Shown piece by piece: positions 25,951 to 34,049 of a DNA stretch of 38,498 nt; positions within the stretch are counted from its first letter, which is position 1; each line of letters starts with the position of its first letter. Below the pieces are notes generated by a model. It was not told the origin of the DNA. It ran no database searches and worked only from the letters and a program-made list of their open reading frames with translations. The DNA comes from JAHJDR01 sp964526915. GTDB lineage: Bacteria > UBA10199 > JADGCS01. A program made the translations under genes and the position numbers. The DNA is taken from contig CAZGMS010000243.1 in NCBI GenBank assembly GCA_964526915.1, positions 1 to 38,498 on the forward strand, in the 5' to 3' direction.

Positions 25951-25972
25951 TGCCTGCCGGTAGGCGCAGGCA
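25951..25972. repeat. GC-rich inverted repeat
   Basis: TGCCTGC (25951-25957) and GCAGGCA (25966-25972) form a 7-bp stem with an 8-base loop containing GGTAGGC. It resembles the TGCCTGCCGG-type palindromes scattered through some environmental genomes. No T-run follows. Confidence 0.5.
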
Positions 25973-26233
25973 AGACGTAACTTTCCTTATGCGTCTGCGG
26001 ACTTTTCGCTTATCGTCCTTGTTTCGACTCAAATTGTAATTTTTCGTAACGAACATGGTTATTAGGGTTGCCCTTGAGCGAAGTGCAATTCGTGTTGATC
26101 TTGTCTATATATAATGTATCCATACAGACGCGTATGACCAGAGGGATCGGCTTTTATAGATTTGCAACAAAACAACAAACACAATGCCTCGCTAAGCAGC
26201 AATATTACAGAACAACACAATCTAAAAATTGCA

Positions 26234-26247
26234 AATCTGTACAGATT
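26234..26247. repeat. TCTGTACAGA palindrome, copy 3 (extended)
   Basis: The palindrome is extended to 14 bases here: AATCTGTACAGATT. The 10-bp core is at 26236-26245, in AT-rich DNA about 400 bases upstream of parA. Confidence 0.75.
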
Positions 26248-26466
26248 GATAATATAATGTCATAATCTAAAAAACGACACACACTGTTTACATGACTTGA
26301 TTTGAGCAAATTATATTACAGGGCACCTCTTTCTTAAGGCTTTTGTTGAGGTGTCTGTTTTTTCTTGTTATTTCATATGCTTGGGCTCGACATCTTTTTG
26401 AGTATTTTTAAGGTTCTCCATCAAAACGAAACACAAAGGGCTTTGACGCACCGCGTTGTTTCATCC

Positions 26467-26480
26467 GTTTCACGTGAAAC
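26467..26480. promoter_or_regulatory. parS: parS site 3
   Basis: GTTTCACGTGAAAC, perfect core, 165 bases before the parA start codon. Bound ParB could affect parAB transcription from here. Confidence 0.92.
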
Positions 26481-26644
26481 TAGTAAGTCTTTGAAAACAT
26501 GAATTAAAATAACCGCGCCGGAAAGACATAAAAAACCCAAATTTGTTTCTTGTGTTTTTCTCAGATGATGATATCTGTGTTATGCTTTTGGTCCACACAA
26601 TCCTTCGGACACAAGCTATCTGTATGTTTTTACTGGAGTTTATT

Positions 26645-27445
26645 ATGAAGATCATTGCTGTTTGCAATCAAAAAGGTGGGGTTGGCAAAACAACGACGTG
26701 TGTGAACGTTGCAGCATATATAGGGAAAATGGGCCCTAGATCACTGATAATTGATCTAGACCCCCAGGGAAACGCAAGCAGCGGGCTAGGCATTAACAAG
26801 TACAAAGTCGATCACAGCATCTATCACGCCCTCATTGGACAAAAGGATCTTGTTGATATTATTAAGAAATCTCCGTTTGAGAACCTTTATATTGCCCCAT
26901 CTAATCGCGACCTAATCGGCGCTGAAGTAGAGCTTATGCAGGCATATTCAAGAGAAACAAAGCTTAAATATGCACTTAATTCTGTACAGAACAGCTTTGA
27001 TTACTGCTTTATAGACTGTCCTCCTTCATTAAACCTATTAACTGTTAATGCCTTAACTGCGGCAGACTTTGTTTTGATCCCTGTACAGACGGAGTATTAT
27101 GCTCTTGAAGGAATTTCAGAGCTGCTAAATACCATTCAACTGGTTAGAGAAAACCTTAATACAGATCTCGCAATTCTCGGCATTGCACTTACAATGTTTG
27201 ATTCTAGGAACAATTTGGCCAATCAGGTAGTTGATGAAGTTCGCTCATATTTCAAAGACAAGGTGTTTTCTCCTATCGTACCTAGAAACGTAAAATTGAG
27301 CGAAAGCCCTTCGCATGGTGAGCCTATTTTGGTATATGATGCAAAATCTAGGGGCGCCGAGGCATATGAATCGCTCGCATCGGAGATTCTTGACAGACTT
27401 ACGGGCCTTCAAAAGGGAAATCTGCGTTTAATCACAAACGCTTAG
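26645..27445 (+). CDS. parA: Chromosome-partitioning ATPase ParA/Soj
   Basis: The start MKIIAVCNQKGGVGKTT at 26645 follows GGAG and is preferred over an upstream in-frame start with no homology. The product has 266 residues, the short Soj type without an N-terminal DNA-binding domain. The deviant Walker A loop is at residues 10-17, the Walker A-prime region is DLDPQGNAS and Walker B is CFIDCPPS. ParA dimers bind DNA nonspecifically with ATP and ParB stimulates hydrolysis to move origins apart. Codon use is AT-leaning relative to the metabolic genes. Two copies of the CTGTACAG palindrome fall in the coding sequence (26981 and 27081). Confidence 0.97.
   Translation: MKIIAVCNQKGGVGKTTTCVNVAAYIGKMGPRSLIIDLDPQGNASSGLGINKYKVDHSIYHALIGQKDLVDIIKKSPFENLYIAPSNRDLIGAEVELMQAYSRETKLKYALNSVQNSFDYCFIDCPPSLNLLTVNALTAADFVLIPVQTEYYALEGISELLNTIQLVRENLNTDLAILGIALTMFDSRNNLANQVVDEVRSYFKDKVFSPIVPRNVKLSESPSHGEPILVYDAKSRGAEAYESLASEILDRLTGLQKGNLRLITNA
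26981..26990. repeat. TCTGTACAGA palindrome, copy 4 (inside parA)
   Basis: Perfect copy within the parA coding sequence; with flanks it reads TTCTGTACAGAA, a 12-bp palindrome. It encodes part of an SVQN stretch. Confidence 0.65.
27080..27089. repeat. Near-copy of the palindrome inside parA
   Basis: CCTGTACAGA matches 9 of 10 bases. It encodes part of the conserved IPVQ segment, so some of the match is forced by the protein. Confidence 0.4.
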
Positions 27446-27490
27446 ACACATATCAATATATATTTGAGGTGTCACATGTTACGAGGTAAT

Positions 27491-28369
27491 ATGATAGAAC
27501 AAAAAAAAGCGTTGGGAAAAGGGCTAGGTTCGTTGATTCCGATGACAAATAAGCCTGTTGATAAGTCCAGCGACTATTTTTCTTGTCCGGTGTCCGATAT
27601 TGTTCCCAATCCAAACCAACCAAGAAAACTTTTTCCCAAAGAATCACTTGGCGAACTGGCCGCTTCAATAGAAGAAAAAGGCATCATTCAGCCGATTCTG
27701 GTTCGTGAAATCGGGGGCGGCAAGTACGAAATAGTTGCTGGAGAGCGTCGCTACAGGGCGGCAATGCAAATTGGCTTATCTGAGGTTCCTGTCATCGTAA
27801 AAGATGCAAATATTAATGAAATGCTTGAGCTTGCTCTAATAGAAAATATACAGCGACAGGATTTAAATCCAATTGAGGAGGCGCTTGCCTATAAGGAACT
27901 CTTGAGCAAGCATCAATACACTCAGGAAGAACTTGCCAAACAAATCGGTAAAGATAGGTCAAGCATTGCCAACGCGTTGCGACTACTCAAGCTCCCAGAC
28001 AAAGTCAGAGATTATCTCATCAACAACAGCATTTCCATGGGACATGCAAGGGCCTTATTGTCTTTTGATAGCAAAGAATTGCAAATACAGGTTGCTGAAG
28101 ACATTGTTAGCCATAACCTGTCGGTGAGAGAGGTTGAGTTGCTTACACAAAAATATAGGGCGGAAGAGAATTCAGACCCACAAGCGCCCACAGAGCTCAA
28201 GCCAAGCGCTGAATCGCCACAAAAAGATTATAGTAATCTTATTAAAAATCTTGAGGCACATTTGCGTCGTAAGGTAGCTATAAAAACAAGGGGCGAAAAG
28301 GGTCAGCTGATTGTGGCTTTTCATAGCGGAGATGAACTGAATGGCCTTGTCACGCGGCTTCTTTCCTAG
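27491..28369 (+). CDS. parB: Chromosome-partitioning protein ParB/Spo0J
   Basis: The chosen ATG at 27491 has GAGGT five bases before it and gives MIEQKKALGKGLGSLIP, the usual ParB beginning, and 292 residues; an ATG at 27476 also has a GAGGT. CTP-binding motifs are GERRYRAA at 84-91 and ENIQRQDLNP at 118-127. The helix-turn-helix that reads parS is near 155-175 (TQEELAKQIGKDRSSIAN). The C-terminus holds the dimerisation part. ParB loads on parS as a CTP-switched clamp and spreads. The three parS sites are upstream of parA in the same window. Confidence 0.97.
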   Translation: MIEQKKALGKGLGSLIPMTNKPVDKSSDYFSCPVSDIVPNPNQPRKLFPKESLGELAASIEEKGIIQPILVREIGGGKYEIVAGERRYRAAMQIGLSEVPVIVKDANINEMLELALIENIQRQDLNPIEEALAYKELLSKHQYTQEELAKQIGKDRSSIANALRLLKLPDKVRDYLINNSISMGHARALLSFDSKELQIQVAEDIVSHNLSVREVELLTQKYRAEENSDPQAPTELKPSAESPQKDYSNLIKNLEAHLRRKVAIKTRGEKGQLIVAFHSGDELNGLVTRLLS

Positions 28370-28372
28370 TTT

Positions 28373-28411
28373 TTGGCGCTACAAAATTGTTTTTTTGCCA
28401 ACAAACATTTT
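28373..28411 (+). terminator. Possible weak terminator after parB
   Basis: TTGGC (28373-28377) and GCCAA (28397-28401) could pair across a long loop containing seven Ts, followed by CAAACATTTTTTT. The stem is short, so this is only a candidate. Confidence 0.25.
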
Positions 28412-28502
28412 TTTACCAAAGGCATTGTCAGCTTAATTAATGATTGTATTTTATTATTTATCGGGCTAAACGTCGCATCCACATTTTCAGGAGTGTACAT
28501 AT

Positions 28503-28949
28503 ATGTTTGGTGATAAAAACGGAGTGCTGGATATGAAAGATACCAATTGTGATAACACAACGGTCTTGAAGGAAGACGCCTCTTTTGAGGGGAAGCTTAT
28601 CTTTGAGGGCAACGTTCATGTAAACGGTAAATTCAAAGGCGAGATCTATTCCTCTGGCGAACTCATGGTCGGAAAATCAGGCTATCTTGAGGGCTTGGTC
28701 GAAATCGGGACCATTGTAATTCAGGGCGAGGTCAGGGGCAACATCAAGGCATCACACCAAATTGTGATTAATTCCCCCGCGACAGTAAGGGGCGACATCA
28801 TCGCACCATCGCTGATTATCGAAGAAGGGGCCGTGTTTGAAGGTAATTGTTCTATGGGCAAGGCCTCCGATGCCCGAAAAAGCGCTCGTAACGAGTTTGT
28901 GGTAGACAATGTTGTAGAGATGGCCAAGACCGCAAGCGAAGACTATTAG
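28503..28949 (+). CDS. Bactofilin (polymer-forming cytoskeletal protein)
   Basis: The protein has 148 residues. The central part is a right-handed beta helix with repeating segments such as FEGKLIFEGNVHVNGKFKGEI, the hallmark of bactofilins; short flexible tails flank it. Bactofilins self-assemble into nucleotide-free filaments on membranes or in the cell interior. A start with AGGAG nine bases upstream fits. It follows parB by 133 bases. In Myxococcus xanthus bactofilins position the ParABS system, so a similar link is suggested by this order. Confidence 0.93.
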   Translation: MFGDKNGVLDMKDTNCDNTTVLKEDASFEGKLIFEGNVHVNGKFKGEIYSSGELMVGKSGYLEGLVEIGTIVIQGEVRGNIKASHQIVINSPATVRGDIIAPSLIIEEGAVFEGNCSMGKASDARKSARNEFVVDNVVEMAKTASEDY

Positions 28950-28952
28950 CCA

Positions 28953-28991
28953 GAATTTCTCATAGACTGTTCATGTCTTTTTTAGAAATTC
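28953..28991. other. Nested hairpin between convergent genes
   Basis: GAATTTCT (28953-28960) and AGAAATTC (28984-28991) form an outer 8-bp stem, and AGAC/GTCT (28964-28967, 28975-28978) an inner one. Six Ts follow the inner stem. It lies 4 bases after the bactofilin stop and may end transcription. A second small stem, CAAGAC/GTCTTG, is at 29002-29020. Confidence 0.45.
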
Positions 28992-29045
28992 GCATTTAAG
29001 GCAAGACCACTGCCGTCTTGAGGCTCCGTAGACTCGTTGTCCCTC

Positions 29046-29528
29046 TCATAATTCTACCCTGTCGCCTATGTTAATCTTGTGTGCTTCTGTGAAGCCTGCA
29101 CTTACTTCGAGCGCATATTGAAAGTTTTCTTCTGACAAAATACTCTCCAACGAAAGTGGCGTGGTATTTAAGACAACACCAACGATTTCTTTGTTGGCTC
29201 CAATGAACAGAATGTCGAGACTGATGTACGTGTTCTTCATCCAAAAAGAATGTTGTGCTTCTTGTTCAAACACAAATAACATACCGCCGTGTTCTTCCAT
29301 TGATTGTCTGTGCTGTAGTCCATAAGCCCTTTTTACATCGGTGTCTGCGACTTCGACAGAAAGAGGAACTTGTTCTGATGGGGTAATAATGGTTATTGTT
29401 TGTGTGTCAAAGCCCACGCCGTCTTCTTCCTTATGGCCACAGCCAAACGATACTAATAGGGCCAGGCACAAAAAAAGAAGTGTGCCTTTTCCATTATTTT
29501 TGCCTGTTTTCCAGTGCCCAACAAACAT
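29046..29528 (-). CDS. DUF192 family lipoprotein
   Basis: The protein has 160 residues. A basic start and hydrophobic stretch lead to a lipobox with Cys30 (LVSFGC). The rest is a DUF192 domain with EVADTDVKRAYGLQHRQSM, the MLFVFEQEAQHSFWMKNTYI core and the SLDILFI strand. The family is a small exported beta-rich domain without a settled function. A GAGGGAA ribosome site precedes the ATG. Its start overlaps the epimerase stop region by 35 bases, so the genes form one transcript. Confidence 0.9.
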   Translation of the reverse strand: MFVGHWKTGKNNGKGTLLFLCLALLVSFGCGHKEEDGVGFDTQTITIITPSEQVPLSVEVADTDVKRAYGLQHRQSMEEHGGMLFVFEQEAQHSFWMKNTYISLDILFIGANKEIVGVVLNTTPLSLESILSEENFQYALEVSAGFTEAHKINIGDRVEL

Positions 29529-30495
29529 ACTTATTTATTCCCTCAACAATGTCTGTGTTAGGAGCATAACCAAAATGTTTTTTCGCTTTATCAATATTGG
29601 CAAACGTCTGCTGAACGTCACCAGGAATGTCATCACAATACTTTACACGCGCCCTCGCCCCCAACGCCGCTTCAATCAGCGCAATCAACTCGTTCACGCT
29701 CGTTGTTTTTGATTCCCCCAAATTGAAGATGTCGTAGGCCGGGCGAGGCTGTTTCGTTGTCCACAGCATCGCTTTGCTCAACCCATCAACAATGTCGTCA
29801 ATATATGTAAAATCCCGGCGCTTTGTGCCGTCTCCAAATACAGATATCGTCTTTCGATCAATTATCGCATGTGTAAACTTATTAATAGCCAAATCCGGCC
29901 TCTGCCGAGGGCCATAAACAGTAAAAAAACGAAGGCAGGCAATGGTCAGGCCATACAAATTATGATACACCCGGCAAGCGATTTCCCCAGCCCTTTTGGT
30001 GGCGGCATAATGGGACACTGGGTTATCAACATCTTCTTCTTCGGAAAAAGGAACAGTGAGGCCATTTCCGTAAACCGAAGATGAAGAAGCAAAAACAACA
30101 GAAACAATCCCCGCCTGACGCGCGCCCTCGAGCACAACCACTGTTCCCGTGTTGTTCACATCGGAATACAGCGCCGGCTTTTCAAGAGAAGACCGCACCC
30201 CCGCCATAGCCGCTAAATGGACTAAGATAGCAGGCTTATGATCTAGAAACGAACGTTGAATCAGCCCCTGATCACGGATATCACCCCTGATCAAAACAAA
30301 AGTACCCCCCTGCTTTGCTGCGGTCTGTTGAACAGCCAATACATTATTTTCCTTCACATTGGGATCATAGAAATTATTGAAATTATCAAGGCCGATTACC
30401 GGATAGCCCTGTCGCAACAGAGCCTCACAGTAATGGGAGCCGATAAATCCGGCACATCCTGTAACAAAAACTTTAGGCTTCATACCCTTGTACAT
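29494..30495 (-). CDS. NAD-dependent sugar epimerase, UDP-glucuronate 4-epimerase-like
   Basis: The protein has 333 residues of the extended SDR family. The NAD loop is TGCAGFIGSH, the catalytic pair is in YAATKRAGE and Ser/Thr in FASSSSVYG. The RFFTVYGPRQRPDLAINKF segment matches UDP-glucuronate 4-epimerases, which make UDP-galacturonate; UDP-glucose 4-epimerase is the alternative. A second ATG at 30483 (MKPKVFVTG) may be the real start. It is divergent from the glycosyltransferase and amidotransferase genes, so the region likely builds a surface polysaccharide. Confidence 0.92.
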   Translation of the reverse strand: MYKGMKPKVFVTGCAGFIGSHYCEALLRQGYPVIGLDNFNNFYDPNVKENNVLAVQQTAAKQGGTFVLIRGDIRDQGLIQRSFLDHKPAILVHLAAMAGVRSSLEKPALYSDVNNTGTVVVLEGARQAGIVSVVFASSSSVYGNGLTVPFSEEEDVDNPVSHYAATKRAGEIACRVYHNLYGLTIACLRFFTVYGPRQRPDLAINKFTHAIIDRKTISVFGDGTKRRDFTYIDDIVDGLSKAMLWTTKQPRPAYDIFNLGESKTTSVNELIALIEAALGARARVKYCDDIPGDVQQTFANIDKAKKHFGYAPNTDIVEGINKYVCWALENRQK

Positions 30496-30617
30496 TTCAC
30501 GATGTTTTTGGTTGCATGCCTCCTGCTAACACAGCCCCCCTGGTCTGTGTGTCAACAGGGAAGCTTCTCATTTCAAATTTGCATCTTTATGGCTTTCTCT
30601 GCTATCAGAGCTGCAAG

Positions 30618-31589
30618 ATGGTAGCAACCAAAGAAAAGAAATACGATTTATCTATACTCATTCCTTTTTTCAATGAGGAAGAAAGTCTCGTTGAAAACTA
30701 TAACAACCTAAAAGCCGTCATTGAAAACCTGGCCGTCTCCACAGAGGTCATCTACATCGATGACGGATCCACGGATCGGGGTTTGTCGGTGTTGCGCGAG
30801 TTGGCCACCCGGGATCCTCATTTAAAAATCGTTTCTTTTTCGCGTAATTTTGGTCAGACCGCGGCCATGGAGGCCGGCTTTAAAACCGCCTCCGGTGATA
30901 TCTATATTACGCTCGATGCCGACAACCAAAACGATCCCAATGACATTCCCACATTGTTGGAAAAAATGAACGAAGGCTATGATGTGGTGAGTGGTTGGAG
31001 AAAAAACAGAAAAGACAAATTTCTGAGACGTGTACTCCCTTCGAAAATTGCAAACTGGCTTATTTCCAAGGTCACAGGGGTCCGACTCAAAGATTATGGT
31101 TGTACCCTTAAGGCCTATCGCTCATATTATCTAGATCAGGTACACCTGTACGGCGAAATGCACCGATTCATTCCCGCCTATGCTAAATACGCCGGGGCCA
31201 AGGTCACGGAGGCCGCCGTCAATCACAGGGCGCGTACAAAAGGAACATCAAAATATGGCCTGAGCCGTACGTTCAAGGTAATCCTGGATCTCATCACGGT
31301 GAAGTTTTTAGGAGATTACGCCACAAAGCCCATTTATTTTTTTGGGGGCCTGGGGGCCCTGTTTGCCTTCGCTTCTTTTCTGGTGGTTTCATATGTTCTC
31401 TATCAAAAGTTCTTTTTCACTGAACCTGTGATGGTTCATAAGAACCCCTTGTTTTTGCTATCGCTTTTCATTTTTATGTTGAGCGTGGTTTTGGTTATGA
31501 TGGGGTTGCTTGCCGAGTTGCTCATGCGAACATACCATGAGTCACAGGACAAAAAAACGTATCGTATCAAAGAGACTATAGGTTTTTAG
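30618..31589 (+). CDS. Family 2 glycosyltransferase with two C-terminal membrane segments
   Basis: Starting at the ATG of MVATKEKKYDLSILIP gives 323 residues; the longer frame at 30516 adds an unconserved stretch. The GT-A fold has IPFFNEEES, YIDDGSTD and the metal-binding LDADNQNDP. Two hydrophobic helices near the C-terminus (GGLGALFAFASFLVVSYVL and FLLSLFIFMLSVVLVMMGLL) place it among DPM1/ArnC/GtrB-like enzymes that load sugars on undecaprenyl or dolichyl phosphate. It is followed by the amidotransferase and may act in the same polysaccharide pathway. Confidence 0.93.
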   Translation: MVATKEKKYDLSILIPFFNEEESLVENYNNLKAVIENLAVSTEVIYIDDGSTDRGLSVLRELATRDPHLKIVSFSRNFGQTAAMEAGFKTASGDIYITLDADNQNDPNDIPTLLEKMNEGYDVVSGWRKNRKDKFLRRVLPSKIANWLISKVTGVRLKDYGCTLKAYRSYYLDQVHLYGEMHRFIPAYAKYAGAKVTEAAVNHRARTKGTSKYGLSRTFKVILDLITVKFLGDYATKPIYFFGGLGALFAFASFLVVSYVLYQKFFFTEPVMVHKNPLFLLSLFIFMLSVVLVMMGLLAELLMRTYHESQDKKTYRIKETIGF

Positions 31590-31666
31590 GCGCTGGTGGC
31601 TTGTTGTCTGTGGATCGACAAATAAATTTCTCGATCCACGACCCACGCCCCTCAGCCCACAAGCTC

Positions 31667-33568
31667 ATGTGTGGCATTGCTGGAATCATCTCGCTCAAAG
31701 AACCTGGCGTGGATCGTCTTTGGCTCAAAAAAATGAACGACACCCTCTCTCTTCGTGGACCCGATGATGAGGGCTTTTATTTTTCAGATCATGTGGGTTT
31801 GGCGCATAGAAGGCTGTCTATCATAGACCTTGCCAGTGGCCACCAACCCATGACCACAGAAGATGGCCGTTTTAGCCTCGTCTTCAACGGAGAAATTTAT
31901 AATTTTTTAGAAATCAAAGAGGCCCTGATCAAAAAGGGCATCTCCTTTAAAACGAAGTCTGACGCTGAGGTCCTGTTGCGCCTCTTTGCGATTAAGGGCA
32001 AGGACTGCTTGCAGGAAATCAATGGCATGTTTGCCTTTGCCATTTGGGATAAATTGCACAAAAGCCTTTTTCTTGCTCGAGATCGCATGGGCAAGAAACC
32101 CCTTTATTTCGCCCGGCTCGAAAACCACTTCATCTTTGCCAGCGAGCTCAAGGCGCTCCTTGCTTTTCCGCTGACCAGAAAACAGATCGAACCAGAGGCG
32201 CTGAAATTATTCTTTACGCACGAGTGTGTTCCAGCCCCGTTTTCCATCATCAAGGGCGTCCACAAGCTCAGACAGGCCCACTGCTTGTATTATGCCAACA
32301 ACCAAATACAGATGGACCGTTATTGGTGCCCGCCGGCAGGCGGTTCGTGCGAAGACGATTTCGGCACGGCCAAAAAAAAACTTGTCTCCCTCATTGACAA
32401 AGCCACGGAGTACCGTTTGATCGCAGATGTTCCCGTTGGTGTGTTTTTGTCTGGCGGCATTGACTCTTCAACTGTGGTGGCCATGATTGCCAAACACAGG
32501 GCGGGAAAAGACATCAAAACATTTGCCATCAATTTTAAAGAACAGAGCTATGATGAATCACCCTACTCTGCTCTCGTGGCCAAAACGTTCGGGACGGACC
32601 ACCACGAAGAGACACTGACCGCCGACCTCATGCGAAATATTTTGCCCGAGGTCTGCGATTATTTGGACGAGCCTTTTGCCGACGGATCTATTCTGCCAAC
32701 GTTTCTTTTGTCTCGTTTCACCAGGAAATATGTCAAGGTCGCTCTCGGTGGAGATGGTGGTGATGAGCTGTTTGCGGGCTACCCCACCTTTGTTGCCTCC
32801 CGCGTGGCCACGCTGTATCAACGACTTCCTTCTTTCGTAAAAAAAGGTTTTCTTGGCGCGGCGGCCTGTCTGCCGGTATCAAACAAAAACATGGGCCTCG
32901 ATTTTGTTGCCAGACAATTTTTACTGGGGGTGGCCTATGATGGGGTTCTTAAGAATCAGGTTTGGCTGGCTGGCGTGTGCCCTGAAGAGCAGTCCGTTTT
33001 TTTTCACCAGGATTTTTTGCGACAAATCCAAAACACGGACCCGTTTTTTTTGATTCGTGAGGAAATGCTTTCGTGCCCGTCGAAAGACCCCGGAAGTCAG
33101 TTAAGTTACTTCTATCAAAAATTTTATATGTGTGACGACATCCTTGTTAAAGTCGACCGCGCAAGCATGGCAAATTCTCTGGAGGTGCGCGCGCCCTTGT
33201 TGGATACCAGTGTTGTGAATTATGCCAACAGCCTGCCCCATTCTTACAAATTAAAGGGGCTGACCACAAAATACATTCTCAAAAAATCTGTCGAGAAAAT
33301 GTTGCCCAAACAAATTGTCCGGCGTCCCAAAAAAGGATTTGGAATCCCGATGACTGGCTGGCTCAAGAATGAGCTGAAACCCATCATGTTACAAACTCTC
33401 AATAAAAAAACAATTGTGGCTGACGGTTATTTTTCTTGGCCCTATGTAGACAAATTGATTCGGGAACACCTTTCGGGACATAAAAACAATCGCAAACAGC
33501 TTTTTTCGTTATTGATGTTTCACTGGTGGAAAGAGCGCTTTCTGGACTTACGGCCGTGCTCACTTTAG
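31667..33568 (+). CDS. asnB: Asparagine synthetase B-type glutamine amidotransferase
   Basis: The ATG giving MCGIAGI is the functional start because Cys2 is the glutaminase nucleophile after Met removal. The product has 633 residues. The glutaminase domain has RGPDDEG, HRRLSIIDL and FNGEIYN. The synthetase domain has the ATP loop FLSGGIDSS and ALGGDGGDELFAGY. It uses glutamine to amidate aspartate or, in polysaccharide and exosortase-type loci, other carboxylates. Its place beside glycosyltransferase and epimerase genes points to possible sugar amidation, but ordinary asparagine synthesis is equally possible. Confidence 0.93.
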   Translation: MCGIAGIISLKEPGVDRLWLKKMNDTLSLRGPDDEGFYFSDHVGLAHRRLSIIDLASGHQPMTTEDGRFSLVFNGEIYNFLEIKEALIKKGISFKTKSDAEVLLRLFAIKGKDCLQEINGMFAFAIWDKLHKSLFLARDRMGKKPLYFARLENHFIFASELKALLAFPLTRKQIEPEALKLFFTHECVPAPFSIIKGVHKLRQAHCLYYANNQIQMDRYWCPPAGGSCEDDFGTAKKKLVSLIDKATEYRLIADVPVGVFLSGGIDSSTVVAMIAKHRAGKDIKTFAINFKEQSYDESPYSALVAKTFGTDHHEETLTADLMRNILPEVCDYLDEPFADGSILPTFLLSRFTRKYVKVALGGDGGDELFAGYPTFVASRVATLYQRLPSFVKKGFLGAAACLPVSNKNMGLDFVARQFLLGVAYDGVLKNQVWLAGVCPEEQSVFFHQDFLRQIQNTDPFFLIREEMLSCPSKDPGSQLSYFYQKFYMCDDILVKVDRASMANSLEVRAPLLDTSVVNYANSLPHSYKLKGLTTKYILKKSVEKMLPKQIVRRPKKGFGIPMTGWLKNELKPIMLQTLNKKTIVADGYFSWPYVDKLIREHLSGHKNNRKQLFSLLMFHWWKERFLDLRPCSL

Positions 33569-33616
33569 GGTGTCTCTCAAAACTTTGTTCATAAAAGAAA
33601 TGCGTCCGGAGGAAGA

Positions 33617-33982
33617 TCAGTTGACGGTTTTCGTTTTTAAGTATCGGTCAATCTCCAAAAAATTATCATCAAATAATCCGCTGAATTGGATGGCGACGCC
33701 AACAGGATCACGATCACTGTTTCTCTGAATTCTTTTGATCCTGCCAGCCAATTGCACTGTTTTGTATTGTTCCGGGATTGTGATGTAGGCCAAAAGGCCC
33801 CCTTCTTCTTTCAGTTTCTCGGCTGCCTCTGGGTTCCCAATCGGCAAAAACATTCCGCCACAGCTAATGTTCTGTGTGTTTGTTTCAATTTGTTTACCCT
33901 CAACTTCGATACGAACAGGCAATTCGAGGTCCATTCGTTGAAAGTTTCTTTTTTCGCTGTGTTTTGGCAGGCTATCGGACAT
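33617..33982 (-). CDS. PilZ-domain protein, probable c-di-GMP receptor
   Basis: The protein has 121 residues. The c-di-GMP binding elements are present: R-x3-R as RNFQR at 12-16 and NISCGG at 38-43 as the (D/N)xSxxG motif. The rest is a single beta barrel. PilZ proteins change motility, secretion or polysaccharide export when bound to c-di-GMP. It lies beside the polysaccharide genes but on the opposite strand. Confidence 0.9.
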   Translation of the reverse strand: MSDSLPKHSEKRNFQRMDLELPVRIEVEGKQIETNTQNISCGGMFLPIGNPEAAEKLKEEGGLLAYITIPEQYKTVQLAGRIKRIQRNSDRDPVGVAIQFSGLFDDNFLEIDRYLKTKTVN

Positions 33983-34049
33983 GTTGCTCCTTTGCTAGAG
34001 AGACAGACTTCATTTCTGTGATATTGTCAAGACGACTCCTGTTTCTGTG

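Larger units (their letters stand above)
23959..26644. other. 2.7-kb region without a convincing gene, upstream of parA
   Basis: No ORF here has recognisable domains, a good ribosome site and balanced composition. From about 24060 to 24530 the plus strand is strongly T-rich and A-poor, so its frames read as hydrophobic low-complexity peptides. From about 25290 to 25620 it is rich in G and T. The region contains three parS sites, three TCTGTACAGA palindromes and a partial copy, and folded inverted repeats near 25777-25972. No TTATCCACA DnaA box was found. It is probably a partition or origin-proximal spacer, although a non-coding RNA cannot be excluded. Confidence 0.6.

Noticed and set aside
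25777..25972. Possible tRNA or riboswitch
   Set aside because: The stems do not form a tRNA cloverleaf with a T-loop motif, and no adjacent gene start fits a riboswitch.
23959..26644. Chromosomal oriC in the parA upstream region
   Set aside because: No TTATCCACA-type DnaA box was found there; the dnaN upstream region is the better candidate.
31601..31666. Upstream in-frame start of asnB
   Set aside because: The nucleophile must be the second residue after MCGIAGI, so the start is at 31667.
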